Positions 16,420 through 24,224 of a stretch of 35,979 bases of DNA are shown one piece after another. Both the position numbers and the translations under genes were made by a program. How positions within the stretch are numbered: the stretch's first letter is position 1; every line of letters begins with the position of its first letter. Origin of the DNA: an uncultured Clostridia bacterium (GTDB lineage: Bacteria > Bacillota > Clostridia > Christensenellales > Aristaeellaceae). The stretch lies in NCBI GenBank assembly GCA_946536315.1, contig CAMNEH010000016.1, positions 1 to 35,979 on the forward strand, in the 5' to 3' direction. Under the pieces are notes generated by a model that was not told where the DNA came from, did no database searches, and saw only the letters and a list, made by a program, of their open reading frames with translations.

Positions 16420-17405
16420 TGACCGGCCGCGGTTACAGCGCGAGGCGGCCGCGCGGAACGGACGCAGGCGCGCACTGGATTTCCTACTCGGACATGATGG
16501 CTTCCATGCTGCTGGTGTTTGTGCTCGCGGTGGTGTACAGCGTATACCAGTACTATAAGATCCTGGACGAGAAGACCCGCGAAATCGAGGCGCAGCAGGT
16601 GGCGCTCAGCATCGCACAGACTGAGGCGGAAAACGAAAGAAAGAACAACGAAGCCTTCCGGATCCAGCTGCAGAGTCAGGAGGAGGAACTGCAGTCCGCG
16701 AGGATCATTCTTCTGAGTAAGGAGGAGGAACTCAAGGAATCGCAGGAGAGCCTGGCGCTGGCAGAGCAGGACCTGGCCAATTCTCAGATCATCCTGCTGC
16801 AGCGCGAGCAGCAGGTGGCTGAACTTCAGGAGAACCTGAACGCGACACAGCTGAAGATCGAGGCCCTGGTCGGCATCCGGCCGAAAATCATCAGCGATCT
16901 GTCCAACGCGCTGGCATACAACAATATCGACGCGACGATCGATCAGAAAACGGGCGACATCAAGCTGAAGAGCTATGTCTTTTTCGATACGGGAAAATAC
17001 GTGATCAAGCAGGAGGGCCTTGAGCTGCTGAACCGCTTCCTGCCCGTCTACCTGAGCGTGCTGATGCAGGACGACTATAAGGAATATGTGGCCGAAATCA
17101 TCATCGAAGGGCATACGGACTCGACGGGCAGCTACCTGAGCAACCTAAAGCTTTCCCAGGAGCGGGCGCTGGCGGTGGCCAACTACTGCCTGGAGATGAA
17201 CGGGCTGTCCAACAGCATGAAGCAGAAGCTGCAGAAAATCATGACCGCGACGGGGAGAAGCATGTCTGACCTGGTATACAACGCGGACGGCACCGAAAAC
17301 CCGGAGGCGTCACGCCGCGTGGAATTCAAGTTCCGCCTGATCGACACACAGATGCTCCAGCAGATGAACGACATCCTGCTGGCGAATTCGATCGGTCAGC
17401 AATGA
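16419..17405 (+). CDS. MotB/OmpA-family protein with coiled-coil spacer (ZorB-like)
   Basis: The 328-residue partner has a short cytoplasmic N-terminus and one membrane helix (about 27-44). The helix is preceded by SYSD, whose D25 matches the ion-carrying aspartate of MotB and ZorB. A coiled coil at about 48-152 follows, then an OmpA-type peptidoglycan-binding domain. Within that domain FFDTGKYVI starts at 188, EGHTDSTG at 230-237, and NLKLSQERALAVANY leads into the conserved ASRRVEF at 297-303. It should couple the channel to the cell wall. The coiled coil contains a 28-residue repeat (88-112 against 116-140). It is translationally coupled to both neighbours. Confidence 0.88.
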   Translation: MTGRGYSARRPRGTDAGAHWISYSDMMASMLLVFVLAVVYSVYQYYKILDEKTREIEAQQVALSIAQTEAENERKNNEAFRIQLQSQEEELQSARIILLSKEEELKESQESLALAEQDLANSQIILLQREQQVAELQENLNATQLKIEALVGIRPKIISDLSNALAYNNIDATIDQKTGDIKLKSYVFFDTGKYVIKQEGLELLNRFLPVYLSVLMQDDYKEYVAEIIIEGHTDSTGSYLSNLKLSQERALAVANYCLEMNGLSNSMKQKLQKIMTATGRSMSDLVYNADGTENPEASRRVEFKFRLIDTQMLQQMNDILLANSIGQQ

Positions 17406-17872
17406 AAAAAACAGCGCTCTTCCTTTGTGCGCTGGCTGGCGTGCTGGCGCTGCTCGCATTCTGGCAAATGACCCACCGCGAGCTGGCCGTGACGTACCGG
17501 CAGGTCGCAAGGCCTGCGGCGGAGGACACCGCCGCCATGCGGGAGGCCTGGCAGGATGCGCTGTCGAAGCGGCAGTTTGTCGGGTATGTGTATGAGGCGG
17601 AGTCGGGAACGAACGCGGATTTCACGGTCTATACCGTGACGCTGCGCAACAATGGGCTGTTTCCGGCGGAAATGGTTGAGATTCAGCTCGTATCCGGCGC
17701 GGACGATGTGGCCGCGTTTCAGGAGCCGGCTTATGTGACCATCGGCCCGGGCAGGGAAAGCACTGTGTCCGTGAGACTGCTGACGAATGAAGATGCCCCC
17801 TCGGCGCGCGACGCCGTGTGCACGTACTATGTGCTGGGAAGCCCGCAGACGCTGCGGTGGACGATTTATTGA
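17402..17872 (+). CDS. Single-pass membrane-anchored extracytoplasmic protein, unknown
   Basis: The 156-residue product has Lys2-Lys3 and a hydrophobic helix (about 5-23) that may be an uncleaved anchor or signal peptide. A predicted beta-rich domain from about 57 to 156 follows, with strands such as DFTVYTVTLRNNGLF and STVSVRLL. This resembles an immunoglobulin-like or FN3-like fold. There is no lipobox cysteine. Its ATG overlaps the stop of the ZorB-like gene (ATGA), so it is almost certainly co-produced with the motor pair. I recognise no family. An accessory subunit outside the membrane is the simplest guess. Confidence 0.7.
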   Translation: MKKTALFLCALAGVLALLAFWQMTHRELAVTYRQVARPAAEDTAAMREAWQDALSKRQFVGYVYEAESGTNADFTVYTVTLRNNGLFPAEMVEIQLVSGADDVAAFQEPAYVTIGPGRESTVSVRLLTNEDAPSARDAVCTYYVLGSPQTLRWTIY

Positions 17873-17880
17873 GGGAAAAC

Positions 17881-18507
17881 ATGTCTAATCCGGGATTGCC
17901 TGAAGGGTTCGTTTACGTCCGGGATGTGGTTCCGGATATTGTCGAGGAAATGCGCTACGCGACCGAGCGGAATTTTGTCGGCGCGAAGATCGACGGATAT
18001 GAGGCGCCGCGCGCGATCCTGACGCGTCAGGCGGCGCAGGCGCTGCACCTGGCGGCGCTGGCCGCCGGGGCGGATGGCTACCGCCTGGTGATCTTTGACG
18101 CGTACCGGCCGGAACGCGCGGTGCGGCATTTTCTCCGCTGGGCGCAGGACGCGGCGGATACGCGCACGCGGGAAGCCTACTATCCGGAGTTTGCCGACAA
18201 GTCCAGCCTCCTTGCCGAGGGGTATATCGCCGCGCGATCCTCGCATTCGCGCGGCAGTACCGTCGATCTGACGCTGATGTCGGTCCGGGACGGATGCCTG
18301 CTGGATACGGGCACCGACTTTGACCGCTTCGGGCCTGTCGCCGCGCACGGCGCCGAAGGGCTGACCCAACGGCAGACAGAGAATCGTGCCTTGCTGTGCA
18401 GACTGATGCTTGGCGCGGGTTTTTCGCCCTACAGTGCGGAATGGTGGCATTACACGCTGAAGGACGAACCGTTCCCGAAGCGGTATTTCGATTTTCCGGT
18501 GGCGTAA
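17881..18507 (+). CDS. D-Ala-D-Ala dipeptidase (VanX/DdpX type, M15D)
   Basis: The 208-residue protein has the whole VanX active site. The zinc ligands are H122 and D129 in SSHSRGSTVDL and H190 in EWWHY, E187 is the catalytic base, and R76 in DAYRP stabilises the transition state. The N-terminal MRYATERNFVG block also fits. These enzymes hydrolyse the D-Ala-D-Ala dipeptide in the cytoplasm; no signal peptide is present. No vanH, vanA or van sensor genes are nearby, so a wall-recycling or D-Ala catabolic role, as proposed for E. coli DdpX, is more likely than glycopeptide resistance. GAGGG lies eight bases before the ATG, nine bases after the previous stop. It therefore belongs to the motor-like operon. 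Confidence 0.9.
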   Translation: MSNPGLPEGFVYVRDVVPDIVEEMRYATERNFVGAKIDGYEAPRAILTRQAAQALHLAALAAGADGYRLVIFDAYRPERAVRHFLRWAQDAADTRTREAYYPEFADKSSLLAEGYIAARSSHSRGSTVDLTLMSVRDGCLLDTGTDFDRFGPVAAHGAEGLTQRQTENRALLCRLMLGAGFSPYSAEWWHYTLKDEPFPKRYFDFPVA

Positions 18508-18521
18508 GGGGATGGGAAGCA

Positions 18522-19646
18522 ATGGTATTGACAAATCTTCTGGTGTACGGACCGGATCACCGCTTTCATCCGGGCAGTCTGACACTGGACGGCGAGCGCC
18601 TGGCACGGCCCTCAGAACGTCCGGATGAGGAGGCGGTCGACTGGCGCGGCGCGTACGCGCTGCCAGGACTGATCGATCTGCATTTCCACGGCGCCGTCGG
18701 ACACGACCTTTGTGACGCGGACGCCGAAGGCCTGCAGGCCATGGCCGATTATGAGGCGCAGCAGGGCGTGCTGGCAATTTGTCCCGCGACCATGACCTAT
18801 CCGGAGAGCGTGCTCTCCGAGGTCATGCGCGTCGCCGCCGCGCACCGGAATACGCGCGGCGCGGACCTGATCGGCATCAATATGGAGGGCCCGTTCCTGA
18901 ATCCGGGAAAGGCCGGCGCGCAGGACCCGCAGTATGTGATCCCCGCCGATGAGGCCATGCTCGGACGCCTGCAGGGGTGCGCAGGAGGCCTGATCAGACT
19001 GGTGGACGTGGCGCCGGAGGTACCGGGGAACCTGGACTTTATCCGCCGCGTGTCGGACCGGGTCCGGGTGTCGCTGGCCCATACCGTCACAGACTATGAT
19101 ACCGCGTGCGAGGCCTTTCTGGCCGGCGCGAGCCAGCTGACGCACACGTATAACGCGATGCCTTCCATGGCCCACCGCGCACCGGGGCCGATCCCGGCGG
19201 CAGTGGAGCACGGCGCGATGGCCGAAATCATCGCCGACGGCGTGCACATCCATCCGGCAATGGTGCGGCTGCTGTTCCGCATGTTTGGACCTGAGCGCGT
19301 CGTGATGATTTCGGACAGTATGCGCGCCTGCGGCCTGCCAGACGGCGAATACACGCTGGGCGGACAACCCGTGATGGTCCGCGGGAAGCGCGCGACGCTC
19401 AAGGCCCATCCGGATACGATTGCCGGAAGCGTGACCAACCTGTACGAGTGCCTCAGGGAAGCAGTGCTGCGCATGGGCATTCCGCTGGAGGACGCGGTCC
19501 GCGCCGCCAGTGAAAACCCCGCGAGGGCTCTCGGCGCGCTGGACGACTACGGACAGCTGACGCCCGGCGCGTATGCCAGCCTCCTGATCGCGGACCGGGA
19601 TTTGAATATCCTGGCCATTTACCGCAGGGGACAGCGGATCCGATAA
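18522..19646 (+). CDS. nagA: N-acetylglucosamine-6-phosphate deacetylase
   Basis: The 374-residue amidohydrolase removes acetate from GlcNAc-6-phosphate, giving glucosamine-6-phosphate for glycolysis or wall synthesis. The metal and active-site residues are in place: H54 and H56 in DLHFHG, E122 in NMEGPFLNPGK, H187 in LAHT, H208 in LTHTYNAM, and D265 in ISDSMRA. The latter half also has AEIIADGVHIHP. An in-frame extension back to 18396 overlaps the dipeptidase gene; the ATG at 18522 behind GGGGATGGGAAG gives the normal length. Its place 14 bases after a D-Ala-D-Ala dipeptidase gene suggests peptidoglycan recycling. nagB is not in the window. Confidence 0.93.
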   Translation: MVLTNLLVYGPDHRFHPGSLTLDGERLARPSERPDEEAVDWRGAYALPGLIDLHFHGAVGHDLCDADAEGLQAMADYEAQQGVLAICPATMTYPESVLSEVMRVAAAHRNTRGADLIGINMEGPFLNPGKAGAQDPQYVIPADEAMLGRLQGCAGGLIRLVDVAPEVPGNLDFIRRVSDRVRVSLAHTVTDYDTACEAFLAGASQLTHTYNAMPSMAHRAPGPIPAAVEHGAMAEIIADGVHIHPAMVRLLFRMFGPERVVMISDSMRACGLPDGEYTLGGQPVMVRGKRATLKAHPDTIAGSVTNLYECLREAVLRMGIPLEDAVRAASENPARALGALDDYGQLTPGAYASLLIADRDLNILAIYRRGQRIR

Positions 19647-19673
19647 ATCAGACGATTGAAAGGAGCACAGACG

Positions 19674-21149
19674 ATGAAGACACTGTACATCCATCCGGCC
19701 ATGACCCGCGGACACATCCGCAAGACGATCCAGGGCCATTTTTCCGAGCATCTGGGGCGCTGTATTTACGGCGGCCTGTATGTGGGGGAAAACAGCGACA
19801 TCCCGAACGTGAACGGTATGCGCACAGACGTTGTGAACGCGCTGCGCGCGGTACACATTCCCGTCCTGCGCTGGCCGGGCGGATGCTTTGCCGACGAATA
19901 CCACTGGATGGATGGCATTGGACCGAAGGCCGGACGCAAAAAAATGGTGAATACGCATTGGGGCGGTGTCACCGAGGACAACAGCTTCGGAACCCATGAA
20001 TTCATGGAGCTGTGCTCGCAACTGGGCTGCGCGCCGTATGTCAACGGCAACGTCGGTTCCGGCTCTGTTCGCGAAATGAGCGAATGGGTCGAATACATGA
20101 CCTTTGAGGGGGTCTCGCCCATGACTGAGCTGAGAAAAGCGAACGGCCACGAGGCGGCGTGGGACGTGCCCTTCTTCGGCGTGGGCAACGAAAACTGGGG
20201 CTGCGGCGGAAATATGACCCCAGAATACTACGCGAACGAGTACCGCCGTTATCAGACCTATGTGCGCCAGTACCGGCCCGACCGGAAAATCTACCGGATC
20301 GCCTGCGGCGCGAGCGATGAAAACTATGCCTGGACCAGAACGCTGATGGAGAACGCGGGCAGGTATATGGACGGGCTTTCGCTGCATTACTATACGGTTC
20401 CGCACACCTGGTCCGCCAAGGGCCAGGCGCTGGGCTTCACGCGGGAGGACTACGATGAGACGCTGAGCAAGGCCGTGTTCATGGACCGGCTGATCCGCAT
20501 TCACGGCGCGATCATGGACCAGTATGACCCTGACCGACGCGTGGGACTGGTGGTGGACGAATGGGGCACCTGGTACGACGTGGAGCCGGGCACCAACCCG
20601 GGCTTCCTCTACCAGCAGAACTCCATGCGCGACGCGATGGTGGCGGCGCTGACGCTGAACGTTTTCAATCAGCACTGCGAACGCGTGCATATGGCGAACC
20701 TGGCCCAGCTGGTCAACGTACTGCAGTCGATGATCCTGACGGAAGGCCCGCGCATGCTGCTGACGCCGACCTACTATGTGTTCAAGCTGTTTATGGACCA
20801 TCAGGAAAACGAGCTGCTGCTCAGCGAGGTGCAGGGGAACGACAGCGCGTCCGCCGTGCCGGAGGTGCAGGCGTCCGCCTCGATCGATCAGGCGGGAACG
20901 GTCCACATCACGATCGCGCATCCCGGGCTGGATCAAAGCGAGCCGCTCGCTATCGACCTGAGCGGATACCGTGTCCGCGAGGTGCGGGGCAGCATCCTGC
21001 ACGGCGCGATGGACGCGCACAACACGTTTGACTGTCCGGATGCTGTCCATGATAAGAACTTCAGCGACTGGACGGCCACGGAGCGCGGCCTGACGGTGAC
21101 GCTGCCGCCGGTCAGCGTGGTGCATCTGGCGGTCACACTGGATGACTGA
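19674..21149 (+). CDS. GH51 alpha-L-arabinofuranosidase
   Basis: The 491-residue enzyme releases arabinose from arabinan, arabinoxylan or their oligosaccharides. It shows the GH51 pattern: [18 protein letters not shown] at 21-38, [13 protein letters not shown] at 66-78, acid/base E173 in GVGNENWG, and nucleophile E296 in [10 protein letters not shown]-terminal beta-sandwich runs from about 390. There is no signal peptide, so it acts inside the cell on imported oligosaccharides. GAAAGGAG precedes the ATG at 19674; an in-frame start at 19656 is less likely. The arabinose-using genes araD and an araB-like kinase lie about 4 kb away on the other strand. Confidence 0.95.
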   Translation: MKTLYIHPAMTRGHIRKTIQGHFSEHLGRCIYGGLYVGENSDIPNVNGMRTDVVNALRAVHIPVLRWPGGCFADEYHWMDGIGPKAGRKKMVNTHWGGVTEDNSFGTHEFMELCSQLGCAPYVNGNVGSGSVREMSEWVEYMTFEGVSPMTELRKANGHEAAWDVPFFGVGNENWGCGGNMTPEYYANEYRRYQTYVRQYRPDRKIYRIACGASDENYAWTRTLMENAGRYMDGLSLHYYTVPHTWSAKGQALGFTREDYDETLSKAVFMDRLIRIHGAIMDQYDPDRRVGLVVDEWGTWYDVEPGTNPGFLYQQNSMRDAMVAALTLNVFNQHCERVHMANLAQLVNVLQSMILTEGPRMLLTPTYYVFKLFMDHQENELLLSEVQGNDSASAVPEVQASASIDQAGTVHITIAHPGLDQSEPLAIDLSGYRVREVRGSILHGAMDAHNTFDCPDAVHDKNFSDWTATERGLTVTLPPVSVVHLAVTLDD

Positions 21150-21402
21150 TCAGCCTGTCACGCCGTGCCGGCGCTGCCTGCTGATGGAGGCGTTTCCGGC
21201 GGATTACCGCAAATATGTGGCGTCCGTCCTTGCGACGCTGCGGCCGGACCGGAAAACGGATGACGAGACGTACCGGCGCCGCCTGGCCGCCTGCAAGGCT
21301 TGCGAGCAGCTCGACCGGGGCACCTGCATGGGCTGTGGGTGCCTGGTGGAGCTGCGCGCCGCCGACCGGCGCCAGCGCTGCCCGTACAGCAAATGGATTT
21401 GA
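21142..21402 (+). CDS. Small Cys-rich protein (DUF6171-like)
   Basis: The 86-residue protein has cysteine pairs CRRC (9-12), CKAC, CMGCGC and a final CPYSKW, suggesting zinc or iron-sulphur binding. The pattern resembles the small DUF6171 family of Clostridia, whose function is unknown. The start overlaps the end of the arabinofuranosidase gene by eight bases. The glycosyltransferase gene follows after 28 bases. Functional link to either neighbour is not evident. Confidence 0.75.
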   Translation: MTDQPVTPCRRCLLMEAFPADYRKYVASVLATLRPDRKTDDETYRRRLAACKACEQLDRGTCMGCGCLVELRAADRRQRCPYSKWI

Positions 21403-21430
21403 CACGCTTCTCTGCGTGAGGAGTTGAAGG

Positions 21431-22192
21431 ATGGAAATCAGGGTGATCGTGGCGGCGCACAAGCCCTACTGGATGCCGGACGATCCGATGTATTTGCCGC
21501 TGCAGGTCGGCGCGGCGGGGCGCGCGCCGTTTTTGGACGCGCGGGACGATACCGGCAACCATATCTCCGGCAAAAACGCGACATTCTGCGAGCTGACCGG
21601 CCTGTACTGGGCCTGGAAGAACCTGGACGCGGACGCGCTGGGGCTGGCGCACTACCGCCGTCATTTTCTGTATCAGCACAGGCTCCGGCCTGACCGTAGC
21701 ATGATCCTGACGGGCAAGGAAGCGGCGGAATGCCTGGCGCGCGCGGATATCTGGCTGCCGAAGAAACGGCATTACTGGATCGAGACCAACTACAGCCAGT
21801 ATGCGCACGCGCACCACGCCAAGGACCTGGATATGGTGCGCGCGCTGATCGCGGCGCGCCATCCGGGCGATTTGGCGGCATATGACCGCGTCATGCAAAA
21901 AACCAGCGGGCACCGCTTCAACATGATGCTGATGAAGCGCCCGCTGGCTGACCGGTACTGTGAATGGCTGTTCGACCTGCTGTTCGCGCTGGAAGAACGC
22001 CTGGACATATCAGGGTATTCGGACAATGACCGCCGTGTGTTCGGGTTTGTGGGCGAGCGGCTGCTGGATGTCTGGCTGGAAAAGGAAGGCTTGCCGTACC
22101 GCGAGCTGCCTTACCTGAACCTGGAGCCGCCCAACTGGCCGGTGAAGGGCTATCAGTTTATCAGACGGAAGCTGACCGCGCGCCGCGGCTGA
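21431..22192 (+). CDS. DUF4422 glycosyltransferase-like protein
   Basis: The 253-residue protein has the DUF4422 pattern: a Rossmann-like start (IRVIVAAHKPYWMP), NATFCELTGLYWAWKN, LGLAHYRRHFLY, and a MLMKRPLADRYCEWLF segment. DUF4422 proteins occur in capsule and exopolysaccharide clusters and are considered glycosyltransferases. No other polysaccharide genes are adjacent, so the acceptor is unknown. The ATG at 21431 follows GAGGAG-type sequence. The gene converges on the transglutaminase gene, with only 15 bases between the stops. Confidence 0.85.
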   Translation: MEIRVIVAAHKPYWMPDDPMYLPLQVGAAGRAPFLDARDDTGNHISGKNATFCELTGLYWAWKNLDADALGLAHYRRHFLYQHRLRPDRSMILTGKEAAECLARADIWLPKKRHYWIETNYSQYAHAHHAKDLDMVRALIAARHPGDLAAYDRVMQKTSGHRFNMMLMKRPLADRYCEWLFDLLFALEERLDISGYSDNDRRVFGFVGERLLDVWLEKEGLPYRELPYLNLEPPNWPVKGYQFIRRKLTARRG

Positions 22193-22212
22193 GTCCACGG
22201 CCGGCGGTCAGC
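22171..22212. terminator. Hairpin at the junction of two convergent genes
   Basis: Arms 22171-22188 and 22195-22212 pair at 15 of 18 positions around a 6-base loop, spanning the ends of both convergent genes. ATTTT follows on the plus strand. It may terminate both transcripts, but GC-rich coding sequence can form such stems by chance. Confidence 0.4.
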
Positions 22213-24211
22213 GCACGTATTTTGCGTTGTCCATGCTGATCATGCAGTAATCGCCGATATACCGGAGATCTTTGGCGTTCTTCAGAATCTTGGATGTGAC
22301 GCTCAGGAAGCGCTTGAAATTGTTGGCGGACATGACTTCGTACAGCGTCTGCCCGCAGTACAGGCGGAACGATGTGCGGCCGCTGGCCCTGCATTCCCGC
22401 AGGTACTCCAGCAGCTCCTCCTCGGTATCCACCAGCCCGTACGGAACGGATACATACCGGATGTTGTGCAGCTCGACCCGGCTGCCGTCCACGATATAGC
22501 TGTATGTATCGACGCCCTGGCAGTGCGCGGAAACGCCGAGCTGCTGCAGGGCGTTTTCGTTCCACGAAAAAGTGCCGTCGGTCACCACGGCCAGCGCGTC
22601 GGGACGCGCCTGCAGCTGTTGCCGCAGCACGCGGTCCATATCGTAGCGCGGCAGCGTCACCAGTGCGGACCAGTACTGCGCGTCGCGCACCCTGACGACC
22701 TGCGTTTCAGTGTAATAGGACAGGCGCGGGTTGCTGGCTAGTCGTGTACCGGCAAGCACTGCGGAGAGTCCGCTCAGTTTGTTCGCGAACAGCGCTTCGC
22801 CGTAGCTGCCCGGCACGCACAGGGCAAAATTCGTGACGCCCCGGTCCGCGAGCTCGCTGATCCAAGCCCGGATCTCCTGGTCGCTGCGGCAGACGCGGAA
22901 ATAGGTGATGAACGAAGCGTTGGAATAGGTGATACGCTGCGCTTCCGTCGAATAGTGGAATTCGGTGTTTTCCAGCCCGAATTCGCCCTCGAGACGGCGG
23001 AACGCCGCCAGGTTGTCGGCAAACAGCTGCCGGCCGTAATCGCCCGCAAAATAGATGGAGAACGTCCGCAGGCCGGCCTGATTCACGTACTGCACGTAGC
23101 TGAGCGCTTCTTCGTCATTGGATACGATCCTGTATTCCGTATCCCATTCGGTGGGAATGATCGCGACGCTGTGGCCTCCCGTTTTCCAGGAAAAGCGAAG
23201 GACGCCGGTCGGATAGACCCAACTTCCCAGGCGAGGATCGTCTTTATCCTGGCCGATCGCCAGCGCCGCATCGTAAGTGAAGGCGACGCTGTCCGCGTGG
23301 CGCTGGATGAACGCGTCGCGGATGATCGCCTCCGCCTGGGCCTCGCTGGCGGCGTGCTGCTCTGCGAGCGCCGCGGGACGGAAAGCGTTCCCGCCCTCCG
23401 GCGCCCAGGAAACGGTCAGCACGTCCCCGTTCCAGATGTGGGTATCCCCGGCGCGGAGAGAACCGATGTTGTAATACAGGTAATAGTTGGTCCCGGCGCT
23501 GTCCGCGTCGTCCCAGGTGACGTCCACCATCAGCCAGGCGCCGTTGATCTGCACCAGGTTCCACATGTGCGTCACATCGGCGCGATCCGTCTTATCATAG
23601 GTGTCCCCGTGCTGGAAACGCGCCGGGATGCCCGCCATCTGGCACAGCAGGTAGAAGGCCTCCGAATACCCATCACAATCGGCCATGCCGTTCAGCAGCG
23701 CGCCGACCGCCTGGTCTTTTTCATCGTAGGCTTCATTGTCGGTATAATAGGTGACCAGCGAACAGAGCGTGTCATGCAGGTATCTTTCCCGCTCGAGGAT
23801 CCCGGCGGGGGCGGCCTGGACGATGCTGGCCGCCTTCTGCAGCGTAGCCTGCTCTCGCGCGGTCAGTGTGACATTCCCGTGCCGGTAGGCGTAGGCCAGC
23901 CTGACCGCGACCCGGTATTCTATGTCCGTAATGCGCAGCACCGCCCGCCGGTCGTCGAAGCTGTACCGGAAATCCTGAATGCCGCAGTTGGAGTGAAGGT
24001 CGCTGATCCAGGTATCTATGCCTGATTTGGCGTCCTCCAGCATCGCATATGACAGTGACAGCTCAAATTCCGGTTCCAGGGCGTCGGCATGGGCCTCGAA
24101 CGCGCGCGCGAAATCGCCGCGTGTCGTGATGCGCGCGCCTTCTGCTGCCGCGCACGTCGCGACGCCGCACAGCAGCGCCGCCAGCGCCAGCGTGATCAGG
24201 GTTTTCCGCAT
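22208..24211 (-). CDS. Exported transglutaminase-like protein with repeated flanking units
   Basis: The 667-residue product has a signal peptide (1 to about 23). Its papain-like transglutaminase core carries C179 in GMADCDGYSEAF, H215 in THMWNLV and D230 in VDVTWDD. Bacterial proteins of this type are mostly peptidases or cross-linking enzymes acting outside the cell. Around the core are about six related units of about 70 residues (33-101, 293-360, 366-435, 443-512, 523-586, 595-666). Each ends in a short hydrophobic strand followed by a Tyr or Phe. The in-frame ATG at 24283 overlaps lysC; the ATG at 24211 has AAAAAGGAG and starts the signal peptide. It is 13 bases after lysC and so is probably in its operon. 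Confidence 0.83.
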   Translation of the reverse strand: MRKTLITLALAALLCGVATCAAAEGARITTRGDFARAFEAHADALEPEFELSLSYAMLEDAKSGIDTWISDLHSNCGIQDFRYSFDDRRAVLRITDIEYRVAVRLAYAYRHGNVTLTAREQATLQKAASIVQAAPAGILERERYLHDTLCSLVTYYTDNEAYDEKDQAVGALLNGMADCDGYSEAFYLLCQMAGIPARFQHGDTYDKTDRADVTHMWNLVQINGAWLMVDVTWDDADSAGTNYYLYYNIGSLRAGDTHIWNGDVLTVSWAPEGGNAFRPAALAEQHAASEAQAEAIIRDAFIQRHADSVAFTYDAALAIGQDKDDPRLGSWVYPTGVLRFSWKTGGHSVAIIPTEWDTEYRIVSNDEEALSYVQYVNQAGLRTFSIYFAGDYGRQLFADNLAAFRRLEGEFGLENTEFHYSTEAQRITYSNASFITYFRVCRSDQEIRAWISELADRGVTNFALCVPGSYGEALFANKLSGLSAVLAGTRLASNPRLSYYTETQVVRVRDAQYWSALVTLPRYDMDRVLRQQLQARPDALAVVTDGTFSWNENALQQLGVSAHCQGVDTYSYIVDGSRVELHNIRYVSVPYGLVDTEEELLEYLRECRASGRTSFRLYCGQTLYEVMSANNFKRFLSVTSKILKNAKDLRYIGDYCMISMDNAKYVR

Positions 24212-24224
24212 GGCCCGCTCCTTT

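Noticed and set aside
14884-17405. Flagellar stator genes motA and motB
   Set aside because: The long helical tail of the first protein and the long coiled coil of the second do not fit MotA/MotB, and no flagellar genes are nearby.
14884-18507. Complete Zorya defence system
   Set aside because: Only ZorA- and ZorB-like genes are present. No ZorC, ZorD (helicase) or ZorE (nuclease) candidate occurs in the neighbourhood.
17881-18507. Vancomycin-resistance cluster
   Set aside because: A VanX-type dipeptidase alone is not a resistance cluster; vanH, vanA/B ligase and VanRS are absent.
18612-21125. 837-codon open frame on the minus strand
   Set aside because: It lies opposite nagA and the GH51 gene, both with complete catalytic motifs. 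The frame is open because of GC-rich codon use and its translation is Arg/His-rich low-sense sequence.
22955-24025. 356-codon plus-strand frame opposite the transglutaminase gene
   Set aside because: Shadow frame; the minus-strand product has a signal peptide and a full catalytic triad.
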